From Thermoclostridium caenicola (GTDB lineage Bacteria > Bacillota > Clostridia > DSM-8532), in assembly GCF_900142095.1 (NCBI RefSeq), contig NZ_FQZP01000004.1, positions 1 to 64,000 on the forward strand: a stretch of 64,000 bases of DNA, given 5' to 3'. Under the pieces are notes generated by a model. It saw only the letters and a list, made by a program, of their open reading frames with translations. It ran no database searches and was not told the origin of the DNA. The first letter of the stretch is position 1; every line of letters starts with the position of its first letter. The position numbers and the translations under genes are program-made. Positions 1 through 9,000 of the stretch are shown here, piece after piece.

Positions 1-287
1 CTTGGCAGGAAAGGTACCTCTTCATAAAACCTTTTATTGCATGAAGGACATACATAGCGTCGTTTCCGCAGATGTATGAAAGTATAGCTTCCAAACGAAG
101 ATATATCCTTAATTTGTTGTTCTCTGTAATCGTGAATCTTGTCCGTAGTCCGACCACAGCGGGGACACTCATGGGCTTTTCGCTTCATTCTCATATAAAT
201 GTGGAACTGATTGTCCTTTCTTTCTGCGAAGGTAACGGTTACATCTTCAAATCCAATAAATTCTCGCGTATAATCTTTGTAGAGCAT
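1..287 (-). CDS. ISL3-family transposase, N-terminal part (cut by window edge)
   Basis: The first 95 codons of a leftward gene that runs off the window. It starts at ATG 287 with AGGAGA nine bases upstream. The visible part has two zinc-finger-like pairs: C41-P-R-C44, followed by a G-R-T-T segment, and C80-P-S-C83, followed by N-K-R-F. A basic stretch lies between and before them. This is the layout of the zinc-ribbon N-terminus of ISL3-type transposases, which bind the element's terminal repeats before the DDE domain. The DDE domain would lie outside the window, so integrity cannot be judged. The DNA here is more AT-rich than the genes to the right, as expected for a mobile element. The family call rests on remembered similarity of the Cys pattern and surrounding residues and is fairly firm. 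Confidence 0.8.
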   Translation of the reverse strand, partial: MLYKDYTREFIGFEDVTVTFAERKDNQFHIYMRMKRKAHECPRCGRTTDKIHDYREQQIKDISSFGSYTFIHLRKRRYVCPSCNKRFYEEVPFLP

Positions 288-368
288 GGTTGATTCTCCT
301 TTAAAATGTTGGATTGGGTAACTTCATTTTACTAGAGAATTCACTCCATGCTCTCTTTGTTTGCAAAA

Positions 369-415
369 AAATGTTGGAGTTCCGAAGTGTTCTGTCCCTC
401 GGCACCCCAACATTT
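369..415. repeat. Imperfect inverted repeat in the IS border region
   Basis: The 9-mer AAATGTTGG at 369-377 is perfectly repeated in inverted orientation as CCAACATTT at 407-415. TTCCGA and TCGGCA partly pair inside. A further direct AAATGTTGG copy lies near 305, just upstream of the transposase RBS. The element may be part of the IS terminus, a target-site structure or a transcript hairpin. The interval 288-583 otherwise holds no convincing gene. Confidence 0.5.
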
Positions 416-438
416 ATTATAGAACCATGTTTTATAGT

Positions 439-465
439 AAAACGGCTGAAAAGCCGTTTTTTTTT
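439..465. terminator. Rho-independent terminator
   Basis: Stem AAACGGCT / AGCCGTTT with a GAAA loop followed by a run of T on the + strand. It has no rightward gene upstream in the window, so it probably served a gene now separated by the IS insertion, or it insulates the ABC operon from read-through. Confidence 0.75.
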
Positions 466-583
466 GTCGCATAAGCCAGGGAACGAGGGAAAATTTCTGT
501 TTGGTAATGGCAGCGCATATGGTGTAGAATGGCATTATGGCAAATAGTTGCCCGTAGCAACCAACCGATGCTTTGGAGGAACA

Positions 584-1318
584 ATGAATACCAATTCCTT
601 TATCTCAGTCAGGGAAGTAACAAAAAGATACCGCAAAAGGGTCGCCCTGGATCGTGTAAGCATTGAAATCAACAAGGGAGAGGTGTTTGGCCTGATAGGT
701 CCCAACGGGGCCGGCAAGTCCACCTTCATATCCCTTCTTGCCACTATCAACAGGCCTGATTCAGGAGATATCCTGGTGGAGGGCAAGAGCATCGTCAAGA
801 TGCCGGGGAAAATACGCAGTCGGATTGGGTATGTTCCCCAGGAGATAGCCCTGTATCCCATGCTGTCGGCATATGAAAACCTGGATTTATGGGCCGGCAT
901 TTACGGGCTCAAAGGGCAGCAAAAGAACCAGCGGATCCGGGCGGTTTTGGAATACCTGAGGCTCGGGGACAGGGCCGGGGACAAGGTGGCAACCTTTTCA
1001 GGCGGCATGAAGCGCAGGCTGAACATAGCCGCATCGCTGCTTCACAAGCCCGACATTCTGATCATGGATGAACCGACGGCAGGCGTGGATATCCTTTCCA
1101 GAACCACGGTTGCGGATATGATCAGGAGTCTGAAAGCGAATGGCTGCACCATTATCATTACCAGCCACTATATCGACGAACTGGAGCTTCTGTGCGATCG
1201 GCTGGCCATCCTGAACAAGGGGGTTCTGCTCCATACAGGAAATCTGGAATCCATCCTGGAGAAGACCGGCAAAGAAAGCCTTGAAGCGCTCATGCTGAAT
1301 CTGGAGGAGATGCGATGA
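584..1318 (+). CDS. ABC transporter ATP-binding protein (ABC-2 exporter)
   Basis: A 244-residue cytoplasmic ATPase subunit. Walker A is GPNGAGKST (about residues 36-44), the signature is FSGGMKRR, and Walker B is ILIMDEPT followed by a switch histidine in ITSHY. The start at 584 is chosen because GGAGGA lies four bases upstream; an upstream in-frame TTG at 548 has no better site. The stop overlaps the start of the next permease (ATGA at 1315-1318), so the three genes are translationally coupled. The family energises drug, antibiotic, lipid or polysaccharide export with ABC-2 permeases. The substrate cannot be told from the sequence. Confidence 0.93.
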   Translation: MNTNSFISVREVTKRYRKRVALDRVSIEINKGEVFGLIGPNGAGKSTFISLLATINRPDSGDILVEGKSIVKMPGKIRSRIGYVPQEIALYPMLSAYENLDLWAGIYGLKGQQKNQRIRAVLEYLRLGDRAGDKVATFSGGMKRRLNIAASLLHKPDILIMDEPTAGVDILSRTTVADMIRSLKANGCTIIITSHYIDELELLCDRLAILNKGVLLHTGNLESILEKTGKESLEALMLNLEEMR

Positions 1319-2526
1319 AGGCTTTTCTGTCCATACTTAAGAACGATGTCAGAATCGTCCTGCGGGACGTAAAAGCATTATTGCTGCTTTTGCTCATGCC
1401 CGTCCTGGTGATCAGCATTTTTGCAAAAGCACTTGGCCCCCTGTTGGACAAAACGGTCTTTGTGGAACCCTTCAGCATTGCCGTTGTGGACAAGGAGAAT
1501 TCCGTGTGGACCGGCGTTTTGGCCGCACAACTGAAGAAGCTGGAGATTCTCGATAATATCTACAAAACAGACGAAGAAGAAGCCAGAGAAATGATACGAA
1601 GAAATGAGGTGGCCGCGGCCATCGTCATCCCTGAAAACATCACTGCCAGCGTGGACCGCTGGGAGCCCGAGCAGGGGAAGGTTATCGGAAATAGCCTGCT
1701 GCACCTGGAGTCACAGCTGATTAAGAACGTGGCCGTGGTGGGCTCAGCAGCGGTTTCAGCCGGCCTTGCCGAGCTCTATGCCATCAGGGACTACGAACAG
1801 AGGGCAGGCATTGATCCGGATCAGATCTACCAGGATCTGGTCAGTGCCAATGAAGAGTTTATCAATACCGTGCTGGCCCGAAAGGAAGTCTTTACAGAAA
1901 CCAGGCTGGATGCATACGGGGTCAGCGCGATTGAGCATTATGCCGCATCCCTCCTGGCGGTTTTCATCATGTTCGCATCGATCCCCTGTATCAAGCTGCT
2001 GGCGCAGGAAAGAAGCCTGGGTATATCGACGCGCGTTATTGCTGCGCCGGCAGGCGGGTGGCAGTCCATCAGCGCCAAACTGCTCCTTTCGGTGGGGATC
2101 TCCACGGCTCAGTTCCTGGTGGTGGGCCTTTTCCTTAAACTTTCGGCGAAAGGCATTGGCCGCATGCAAATCGGCCCGTTCATTCCCGTGTTTCTTTGCA
2201 CCACTGTGGCGGCTGCTGCATTTTCCATGCTGATCGCATCCTTTGCCACATCGCTGGCCTCAACGGACCTGATTGCCAACCTGTCCATCCTGTTGATGGC
2301 CATAATCGGTGGAAGCGTTTATCCGCTTACATCCCTTCCCGCCTTGTGCAGGGATTTGAGCATGCTTACCATAAACCGCTGGTCGGCTGAAGGCTTTCTG
2401 GCTGCCCTGGCCGGCGGGGATGCCGGCGGAATCTCCGCCAGCTGCAAGGCGCTGCTCGCCCTGGCGGCATTATACTTTGCCGGTGCCGTTCTGGTTCACC
2501 GGCTGAAAAGGAGGCGGCTGGCATGA
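1315..2526 (+). CDS. ABC-2 type permease subunit 1
   Basis: A 403-residue membrane protein. One hydrophobic helix lies near residues 20-42, then a hydrophilic extracytoplasmic domain of roughly 150 residues, then a C-terminal block of about five hydrophobic segments, which is the ABC-2 (YhgE/LinH-like) topology. It overlaps the ATPase gene by 4 bp and the next permease by 4 bp. It is nearly the same length as its partner but only loosely similar, so the pair probably forms a heterodimeric channel. The function as an exporter is known for the family; the substrate is unknown. Confidence 0.88.
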   Translation: MKAFLSILKNDVRIVLRDVKALLLLLLMPVLVISIFAKALGPLLDKTVFVEPFSIAVVDKENSVWTGVLAAQLKKLEILDNIYKTDEEEAREMIRRNEVAAAIVIPENITASVDRWEPEQGKVIGNSLLHLESQLIKNVAVVGSAAVSAGLAELYAIRDYEQRAGIDPDQIYQDLVSANEEFINTVLARKEVFTETRLDAYGVSAIEHYAASLLAVFIMFASIPCIKLLAQERSLGISTRVIAAPAGGWQSISAKLLLSVGISTAQFLVVGLFLKLSAKGIGRMQIGPFIPVFLCTTVAAAAFSMLIASFATSLASTDLIANLSILLMAIIGGSVYPLTSLPALCRDLSMLTINRWSAEGFLAALAGGDAGGISASCKALLALAALYFAGAVLVHRLKRRRLA

Positions 2527-3734
2527 GATTCCTGGTTGTCTTTAAAAACCGCATGCGAATCATCCTTTCGGACAGGATGTTTATCGCCGCCATGCTGATC
2601 ATCCCGATCGTTCTGGCCATGATCATGGGTTATGCCCAGCGGGACGAAAAACTGGGCTATGTGCCCCTGGCCGTCGTGGATGAGGATGGAAGCGCCCTGT
2701 CAAAGGCGCTTATCTCCGGCATCTCCCAGAAGGAAGGCCTGAAGGTGATCGAGGTTGAAAACCGCAAAATGGCAGATACCCTGCTTAAAAACGAAGAAGC
2801 CGAAGCGGGCGTGTTCATCCTTGAAGGCTTTGAAGCCGCCATTCTGCGCGGTAAGACCCAGGGCATTCTGGAGCTTGTCAAATCACCCACGACAGTTTCC
2901 ACAGAGCTCATCAAGGAGATCGTGGCCGCCGAAGTGTTGCAGCTGAGAGCCGCAGAATATGCCTATGACTGGATCACCAGGCGCTATGAGGAGAACGGGG
3001 TGGGAAACAAGGTAACCCGCGAGGAGATATGGGCCCATGTGGAGAGCTATTTAAAGCCGGTTCCGCCCATGACCATCCTCTATGAGGAGATAGAGGGAAG
3101 CCCGGTGTCTTTGGAGGATGTGTCCATCCCGCCCTATGCGGCGGCATCCGCCGGCGTGTTGGTGCTGTTCGTCATGCTGACCCTGATATTCGGCAGCGGC
3201 TGGGTCTGCGAGGAGCGGTCCAACGGTACCTTGAACCGCATCTTCTCTTCGCCCGGTTCGCTCCTTTCGGTCTACCTGGGAAACACGCTGGCCCTGTTTG
3301 TGCTCGGATTTTTTCAAACCCTTCTTTTTGTGGTCATCCAGCAAATCGTCTTTGATATCACCATGCTGACCGGATTCAGTTCCTGGCTGGTCATGATGGC
3401 ATACATCCTTTGTGCCGCTTCCGTCAGCATGCTTTTGGCTTCCCTTTTCAGAACCGCTGCCCAGCTCCAGGCTGTGGCCCCGGTCTTTTCCATCATCACC
3501 GGCCTGATGGGGGGATGTCTCTGGAACCTTGCGGGAATACCCAGGGAACTGGTGCCCATCACGCGCCTGACCCCCCAGGGATGGGCTTTGTCAGCCATTA
3601 CAGCGCTCTATGCAAACCCCGATGAATGGAATTATGCCATGCCCGCCATCAGGGTGTTCCTGGCGGCGTCGTTGATTTTGCTGACCGTTTCCTACCTTCT
3701 GCTCCGGCTTGGCCGGAAAGACAGTGCAAGCTAG
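2523..3734 (+). CDS. ABC-2 type permease subunit 2
   Basis: A 403-residue ABC-2 permease with the same architecture as its upstream neighbour: an N-terminal helix at about residues 18-38, a large extracytoplasmic domain, and a C-terminal helical block from about residue 225. The segment around residues 335-350 (SIITGLMGGCLWNL) resembles the conserved late helix of ABC-2 permeases. Its start overlaps the previous stop by 4 bp. It is the last gene of the three-gene operon, which ends at the hairpin at 3761. Heterodimer formation with the preceding permease is inferred. Confidence 0.88.
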   Translation: MRFLVVFKNRMRIILSDRMFIAAMLIIPIVLAMIMGYAQRDEKLGYVPLAVVDEDGSALSKALISGISQKEGLKVIEVENRKMADTLLKNEEAEAGVFILEGFEAAILRGKTQGILELVKSPTTVSTELIKEIVAAEVLQLRAAEYAYDWITRRYEENGVGNKVTREEIWAHVESYLKPVPPMTILYEEIEGSPVSLEDVSIPPYAAASAGVLVLFVMLTLIFGSGWVCEERSNGTLNRIFSSPGSLLSVYLGNTLALFVLGFFQTLLFVVIQQIVFDITMLTGFSSWLVMMAYILCAASVSMLLASLFRTAAQLQAVAPVFSIITGLMGGCLWNLAGIPRELVPITRLTPQGWALSAITALYANPDEWNYAMPAIRVFLAASLILLTVSYLLLRLGRKDSAS

Positions 3735-3760
3735 ATCGGGCAGGTCCTTGTGACAGCAAT

Positions 3761-3794
3761 AAAGCCGGCATCCGTGCCTGGATGCCGGCTTTTC
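3761..3794. terminator. Bidirectional terminator between convergent genes
   Basis: A perfect 13-bp stem (AAAGCCGGCATCC / GGATGCCGGCTTT) with a 6-nt loop and short T-runs on both strands. It lies between the rightward ABC operon and the leftward zinc-ribbon gene, so it can serve both. Confidence 0.85.
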
Positions 3795-3825
3795 TATAAG
3801 CCTGAGAGGCTTAAGGCGCTTGGCT

Positions 3826-5685
3826 TCAGAACAGGTACTGGGCCATGCTTATGATATTGCCGAGGGTTTCGGCAATCTCCTCGATGTAGGCTTCCAGGTC
3901 CTCCCTGGTGGCTGTGCCCAGGTCGATGGCATTGGCCACCCAGTCGGGTGTTTTTACATTGATATCATATTGGATATAGCTTTCAAGGCCCAGGGTGATG
4001 TTGGTGCGCTCCGATGAAGGAGACAGCTGTCCGCCCATGGACAAATCAATGGTTCCTTCAATAATGACGGGGAAGCCGTTCTTGTTCCTGGTCTCGGTGG
4101 TATCGGCCGAAATCGTCAGGCTGATGCCGTCATTGTAAGGCAGCTCAAAATCAACGGAAGCATCGATCAGGCGCTTGATCTTGTTGGAGCCTTCGGGATC
4201 CTCGTTGGATTTATAGACTATCCTGAAGATGCCGTCATCACCGTCGTCCAGCTTCACATCGAATGTTACGGCGAGATCCGAGGTATCGCTTGCCTTGTCA
4301 TATTTCTGATCGATATCCAGATACATGGCTACGCGCTCATAGCCGGAATCGCCCTCAAAACTCAGCCGCATCCTCAAATCATCACCATCAATCACATTTT
4401 CAAAGGTGATCAGGATCTCCTCATCGGTTGAGGTCTGCGGGATCTCAAGCTCATACTTCACCACATCGTATCCCCGGATATAAATCCTGATGATGGCTTC
4501 CTCGGGGAACATGTCCTTGCTGAGAGAACGCTTGGCGGTATTCAGGAGCGTGCGTATCTGGGATTTGCCCAGGATCATTTTCATATCCATACCCGGCAGA
4601 TTTTCTGCCAGTGCCGGGTTGCCGGCGGATAGGATTTCAAGGAGCTTTGAAACCTTGCCAAAAACGGCATTATACAGGGCTTCGTCTTCCGCCATGGTGT
4701 CCAGCAGGGATTTTACCAATTCCAGTTGTGCCTTCTGATCCAGGGTGATGGTGACTTCCTGGCAGCGGATCTCTTCTCCGAAGAGCTCGGTGGTTTTACC
4801 CCTCCTGATGGACATATCGCCGCCGCTTGTGGCGTTGACAAGGAACATGCCGTATGTATCCAGCAGCTTCTTGAGATCCTTGCGGTCGATCTTCAGTTCC
4901 TGGCGCAGATCATAAGCAAGCCAGGGATTGATGCCTGCCAGGGGCTCCAGTGTTGAGGTGTCAAACGAATAAGGATAGAGTTCCGCCAGCCTGGAAAGAT
5001 CCTGTAACCTGCCGACAATACCTTTCTGGCTGAGTTCGGGCAGGGCAACACCCATCCTGTCGTTGTCGAAAAAGCCGTTCAGGGAGATGAGGGGGTTGTT
5101 CAGATAGTTCAGGCTGAGGGTGAAGTTCTGTTTCTTGTTGGGGATATCGGCTTCCGATATGGCCTGAATGGTAACATTGCTGATGTATCCGCCCACAAGG
5201 TCTGCCATTTTCTCATCCAGCCCGAGTGCTGTCAGAAGACCAGGATCCAGTTTGAAGTTGATCTTCGTGTCGGCTTTGACGGGTGTATTCAGCAAATAAT
5301 CCGTTTCTTTCTCGCTTCGGTCCAGTGACTGTTCAATATAATTCCAGGTCTTTTTCAGGGTATTGGACTGGGCATACTGCAAAGTCATTTTGGCTGGCAG
5401 GAAGGTATGGTAGCCAAGAACCGTCACGCCTGCAAGCAAAACCACTGCGGCCAGAACGATAGCCGTAATCTTGAGGAAAAGTCCTTTCTTGCGTGGCTTT
5501 GGAGGTTCGGAAACGGTTTGAGGATAATCTGCGTAAATGTTGGGCGTTACCGGAGCTGCCTGCTCACTGGTGCTGCCGGTTGCCGGAGCAGCCTGGTCTG
5601 ATGCCACCGGGGAACCGCAGGCATCACAGAACCTGGCATTCTGCACCAGCTCTTTGCCGCAATTTGGACAATACACTATCATCAT
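3826..5685 (-). CDS. Zinc-ribbon membrane-anchored protein of unknown function
   Basis: A protein of 618 or 619 residues (two adjacent ATGs at 5685 and 5682, AAAGG just upstream). The N-terminus is a zinc ribbon with CPNCG and CDACG pairs (about residues 6-26). A Pro/Ala/Ser-rich linker follows, then a single hydrophobic helix at about 70-92 after a lysine cluster, which predicts a short cytosolic head and a large extracytoplasmic part. The remaining 500 or so residues are soluble and rich in beta-type alternating patterns, with no motif I recognise. Clostridia carry many such zinc-ribbon/one-helix proteins of unknown role. It is monocistronic and convergent with the ABC operon. Confidence 0.8.
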   Translation of the reverse strand: MMIVYCPNCGKELVQNARFCDACGSPVASDQAAPATGSTSEQAAPVTPNIYADYPQTVSEPPKPRKKGLFLKITAIVLAAVVLLAGVTVLGYHTFLPAKMTLQYAQSNTLKKTWNYIEQSLDRSEKETDYLLNTPVKADTKINFKLDPGLLTALGLDEKMADLVGGYISNVTIQAISEADIPNKKQNFTLSLNYLNNPLISLNGFFDNDRMGVALPELSQKGIVGRLQDLSRLAELYPYSFDTSTLEPLAGINPWLAYDLRQELKIDRKDLKKLLDTYGMFLVNATSGGDMSIRRGKTTELFGEEIRCQEVTITLDQKAQLELVKSLLDTMAEDEALYNAVFGKVSKLLEILSAGNPALAENLPGMDMKMILGKSQIRTLLNTAKRSLSKDMFPEEAIIRIYIRGYDVVKYELEIPQTSTDEEILITFENVIDGDDLRMRLSFEGDSGYERVAMYLDIDQKYDKASDTSDLAVTFDVKLDDGDDGIFRIVYKSNEDPEGSNKIKRLIDASVDFELPYNDGISLTISADTTETRNKNGFPVIIEGTIDLSMGGQLSPSSERTNITLGLESYIQYDINVKTPDWVANAIDLGTATREDLEAYIEEIAETLGNIISMAQYLF

Positions 5686-6038
5686 CCTTTCAAATCTTAT
5701 TCTCTCTAGCCCGTGTTACAGATTCCCGACACGACTACCTATATTTTATCACCCTGGAATTCATTCCGGCTACTCACAAGTTGATAATGGCAGAATTCTT
5801 CTCTTTACGGTAATGCTGCCGGCCTATGCGGGGGAGGGGACAGCCCCCCTGGGAAGAAGCGTCCGGCGGCAGGCCGGTCTTTATGGGCTCATCCGGAATA
5901 CCGGGGCCGGTGCGCCTGTAACAGAAAGGAAACAGACTGTTAACATAAATAACCTATCCTCTGGGGGGAGAATGTGCTAAACTTTTCATAACCGGTTACC
6001 AACATTATCATCTTACCTGTTTATCGGGGGGTTAGTAC
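5686..6038. other. Intergenic region between divergent genes
   Basis: It separates the leftward zinc-ribbon gene and the rightward secreted glycosidase gene. It contains a G/C-rich patch (about 5825-5880) with short self-complementary runs, the short palindrome AACCGGTT near 5990, and GGGGGG about ten bases before ATG 6039 as the ribosome binding site. No convincing sigma-A promoter or gene was found. Confidence 0.5.
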
Positions 6039-9000
6039 ATGAGAAAAAGCAAGCAGAGGGTTACAAAGGCTGTATTATCCTTTCTGATCTGCATTTGCCT
6101 GGTTTTCCCGTTTACCGAAAGTCTGTATGCCTATACCAACGGTAACGGTATGGGCACGATGGTGTTCAATGAGAGAAGGGAAATCGCCCAGGGCGTGTTT
6201 CTGGATACCTGGGTGGGCAAGACGCCTTCAGGAACGCCTAAACGGGGATACACCATCTCATTCAACCCCAAAACCTCTGATGCCCAGGCGCTGACCTTTT
6301 TCGGGAATACGGTCGGCGGTCGGGCAACCCTGTCCAGAATGATTGCGGAGGCCGAGGCGCAGGGTTATACCGTGATCGGCGGCATCAACGGCGATTTCTA
6401 TAACCTGAGCAACGGCGTGCCCATAGGGCTGATGATTAAGGACGGCAGGCTGATAAGCAACAACGCCTCCAAATGGGGCGCTATTGGCTTTAAAAAGGAC
6501 GGCTCTGTCGTCATCGGTTTTCCTTCCCTTGAGATCAAGGCCGTACTGAGTGACGGCCAGGAATTTGCCATTGCCAATTTCAACAAGGCCCAGGGCGACT
6601 GGGGGCCTTACATGTATACTTCGGATTTCGGGCAGACAACCGGAAGCAGCGTGCCCAGCCTGGAGGTCGTTGTCGATATCAGCACGGGTACACCGGCCCT
6701 GGGCAACATGCTGATCGGTACGGTTTCAGCGGTCAATGCCAACGCCATGGCCACGCCCATCGGAAAAGACCAGGTGGTCCTGTCCGCCCGGCACGGCAAG
6801 AATGGCGAGTATGCGCTGAGCCAGCTTAATGTGGGCGATGCCATCGCTTTTTCTTTCAGGGATCCCGAGGATCAATGGACCGATGTCCAGCAGGCCATCG
6901 GTGGCGAGAAAATCCTTCTGAAGGACGGCCAGATCCCGGACGGTATTCCCACCAGCGATGTGAACCCCTACACGGCTATCGGTGTGAAGGCCAACGGCGA
7001 GGTCGTCCTCCTGCAGGTGGACGGCAGGAAGAACGGGCACAGCTTCGGTATCTCCAGCATGGATGCGGCCAAATTCCTGCAGGATCAGGGCTGCATAAAC
7101 GCCATTTCCCTTGACGGCGGCGGTTCTTCCACCATTGCCGCGCGCATGCCCGGTGATACTTCCCCCAAGGTCCTCAACAGTCCATCCGACGGCAGCGAGC
7201 GGGCCAATTCCAATGCCCTCCTTCTGGTATCCAAACAGGCGATCCGGATAGGCAACGGAGAGGCCAGCCCGTCGCAGCAGCTCAAACGCTTACATATCTA
7301 CCCGGGCAAGACATTCATGCTGCCGGGTTCAACACTTAACCTCTCGGTTAAGGGAACGGACGAGTACTTCTTCCCTGCAGCCATTCCCGGAGAAGTCGAA
7401 TGGCAGGCTAAAGGCGGAAAAATCCAGAACGGGGAGTATACGGCGCCCGATACCCCCGGAACCTATCAGATAACGGCACGATACGGGGATGCCGTGGGCA
7501 GTGCTACCATTGTGGTGCTGTCGCCCAGCCAGATAACGGGCATCAGGCCCAGCGCCTACAGTTTTAACATCCTGCCCGGCACGTCCCAGAAAATCACCCT
7601 GATGGCCCAGCTGGATACTGTCCCGGTGGCAGCCAACAGCCGGCTGGCCCAGTGGAAGGTTGAGGGCAATGTGGGCTCCATTACGAAGGATGGCGTATTC
7701 ACGGCCGCCAGCAATGCAGAGGGTCAGGGAACCATTCAAGTGACCCTGGGCAAGCAGACGGCAAGCATTACCGTATACATCGCCCAGCCTCCCGTGGTGC
7801 TGGAAGGCTTCGAGAACGGAACGGCGTGGGGTACAACAGGCGTGCGCGTTGCCTCCCACAGGGCCCGGATCGTGGAAGATCCCGACCTGGCGGCATTTGG
7901 CAGCAAGGTGCTGCGGCTCGACTATGACATGACCCTGGCTGCCGGAGTGGAAAAAGGTACGGCGGGTGTCTATGCCTATCCGCTTGGACCCGACGGTACC
8001 AGTGCCACCATCGTGCTTGACAAGACCCCGACGGCCATCGGCATGTGGGTATATGGCGACAACAGCAAGAACTGGCTTCGTGCAAGGCTCAGGGACGGCA
8101 AGGGAGAGACCTTTGACATCAACCTGACCTCCGAATACAGGCCGGACACCGGAACCGGAGGTATTGACTGGACGGGTTGGAAGTATGTCGAGGCTGCCAT
8201 CCCCGCAGGCAGGGAAGGCCCGTTTACCCTGGAACTGCCTGTCCGACTCATGTGTTCCCGCGATGATATGCGCACCAAAGGCACCATCTATATCGATCAG
8301 ATCCGTGCCATCTACGGAGCCAAGAGCGACGATCTGGTGCCGCCCTCCGGAACCATTCAGGCTCCTGCGGACCAGGCTGTTTTCCAGGCCGGAAAAGTGG
8401 AGTTCAAGGCCCAGATTACCGATAACAACGCCATTGACAAGAACAGCATTCAGCTCTTCCTGGACAACGGAAGGGTGAATGATGTGAAAATAACTGAGAT
8501 CCCGCAGGGATACCAGGTGGAGGCCCAGCTTGGCGCAAACGTTCCGCTTGCCGACGGACTCCATGTGGCTAAGCTGAGGTTTACCGACAAGTTTGGCAAC
8601 AACGGATCCAAGGCGGTTACCTTCAGGGTCAGCACCGGCGCTCCCGAGGCTGTTGCGACAGTCGGCGAAAGCGATACGGTTGTGGGAGCTTATGATTACA
8701 CCGTCAGCATCAAAAATCCCAACACCCTGAAGAAGCTGTACCTCAGTTTTGCCTATGACAAGGATAGTGTGGAGATAGTGGATGCCGACACCAAAACGCC
8801 GGGAATCCAGGCCGAGCTTGAAGACTGGATGAAGAACGGCAAGGTTGTCCACAACGTTGTGGATACGGAGAACGGCAGGATCATCATCGAAGTCGAGAAC
8901 CTGAATGCGGCCACCAGGGAACCTGAGCTTAAGGCGGTTACCATCCGCATGAGGCCCAAGGAATATACCGCTGCGGACCCCGATCTCACCCTGGTGCTTG

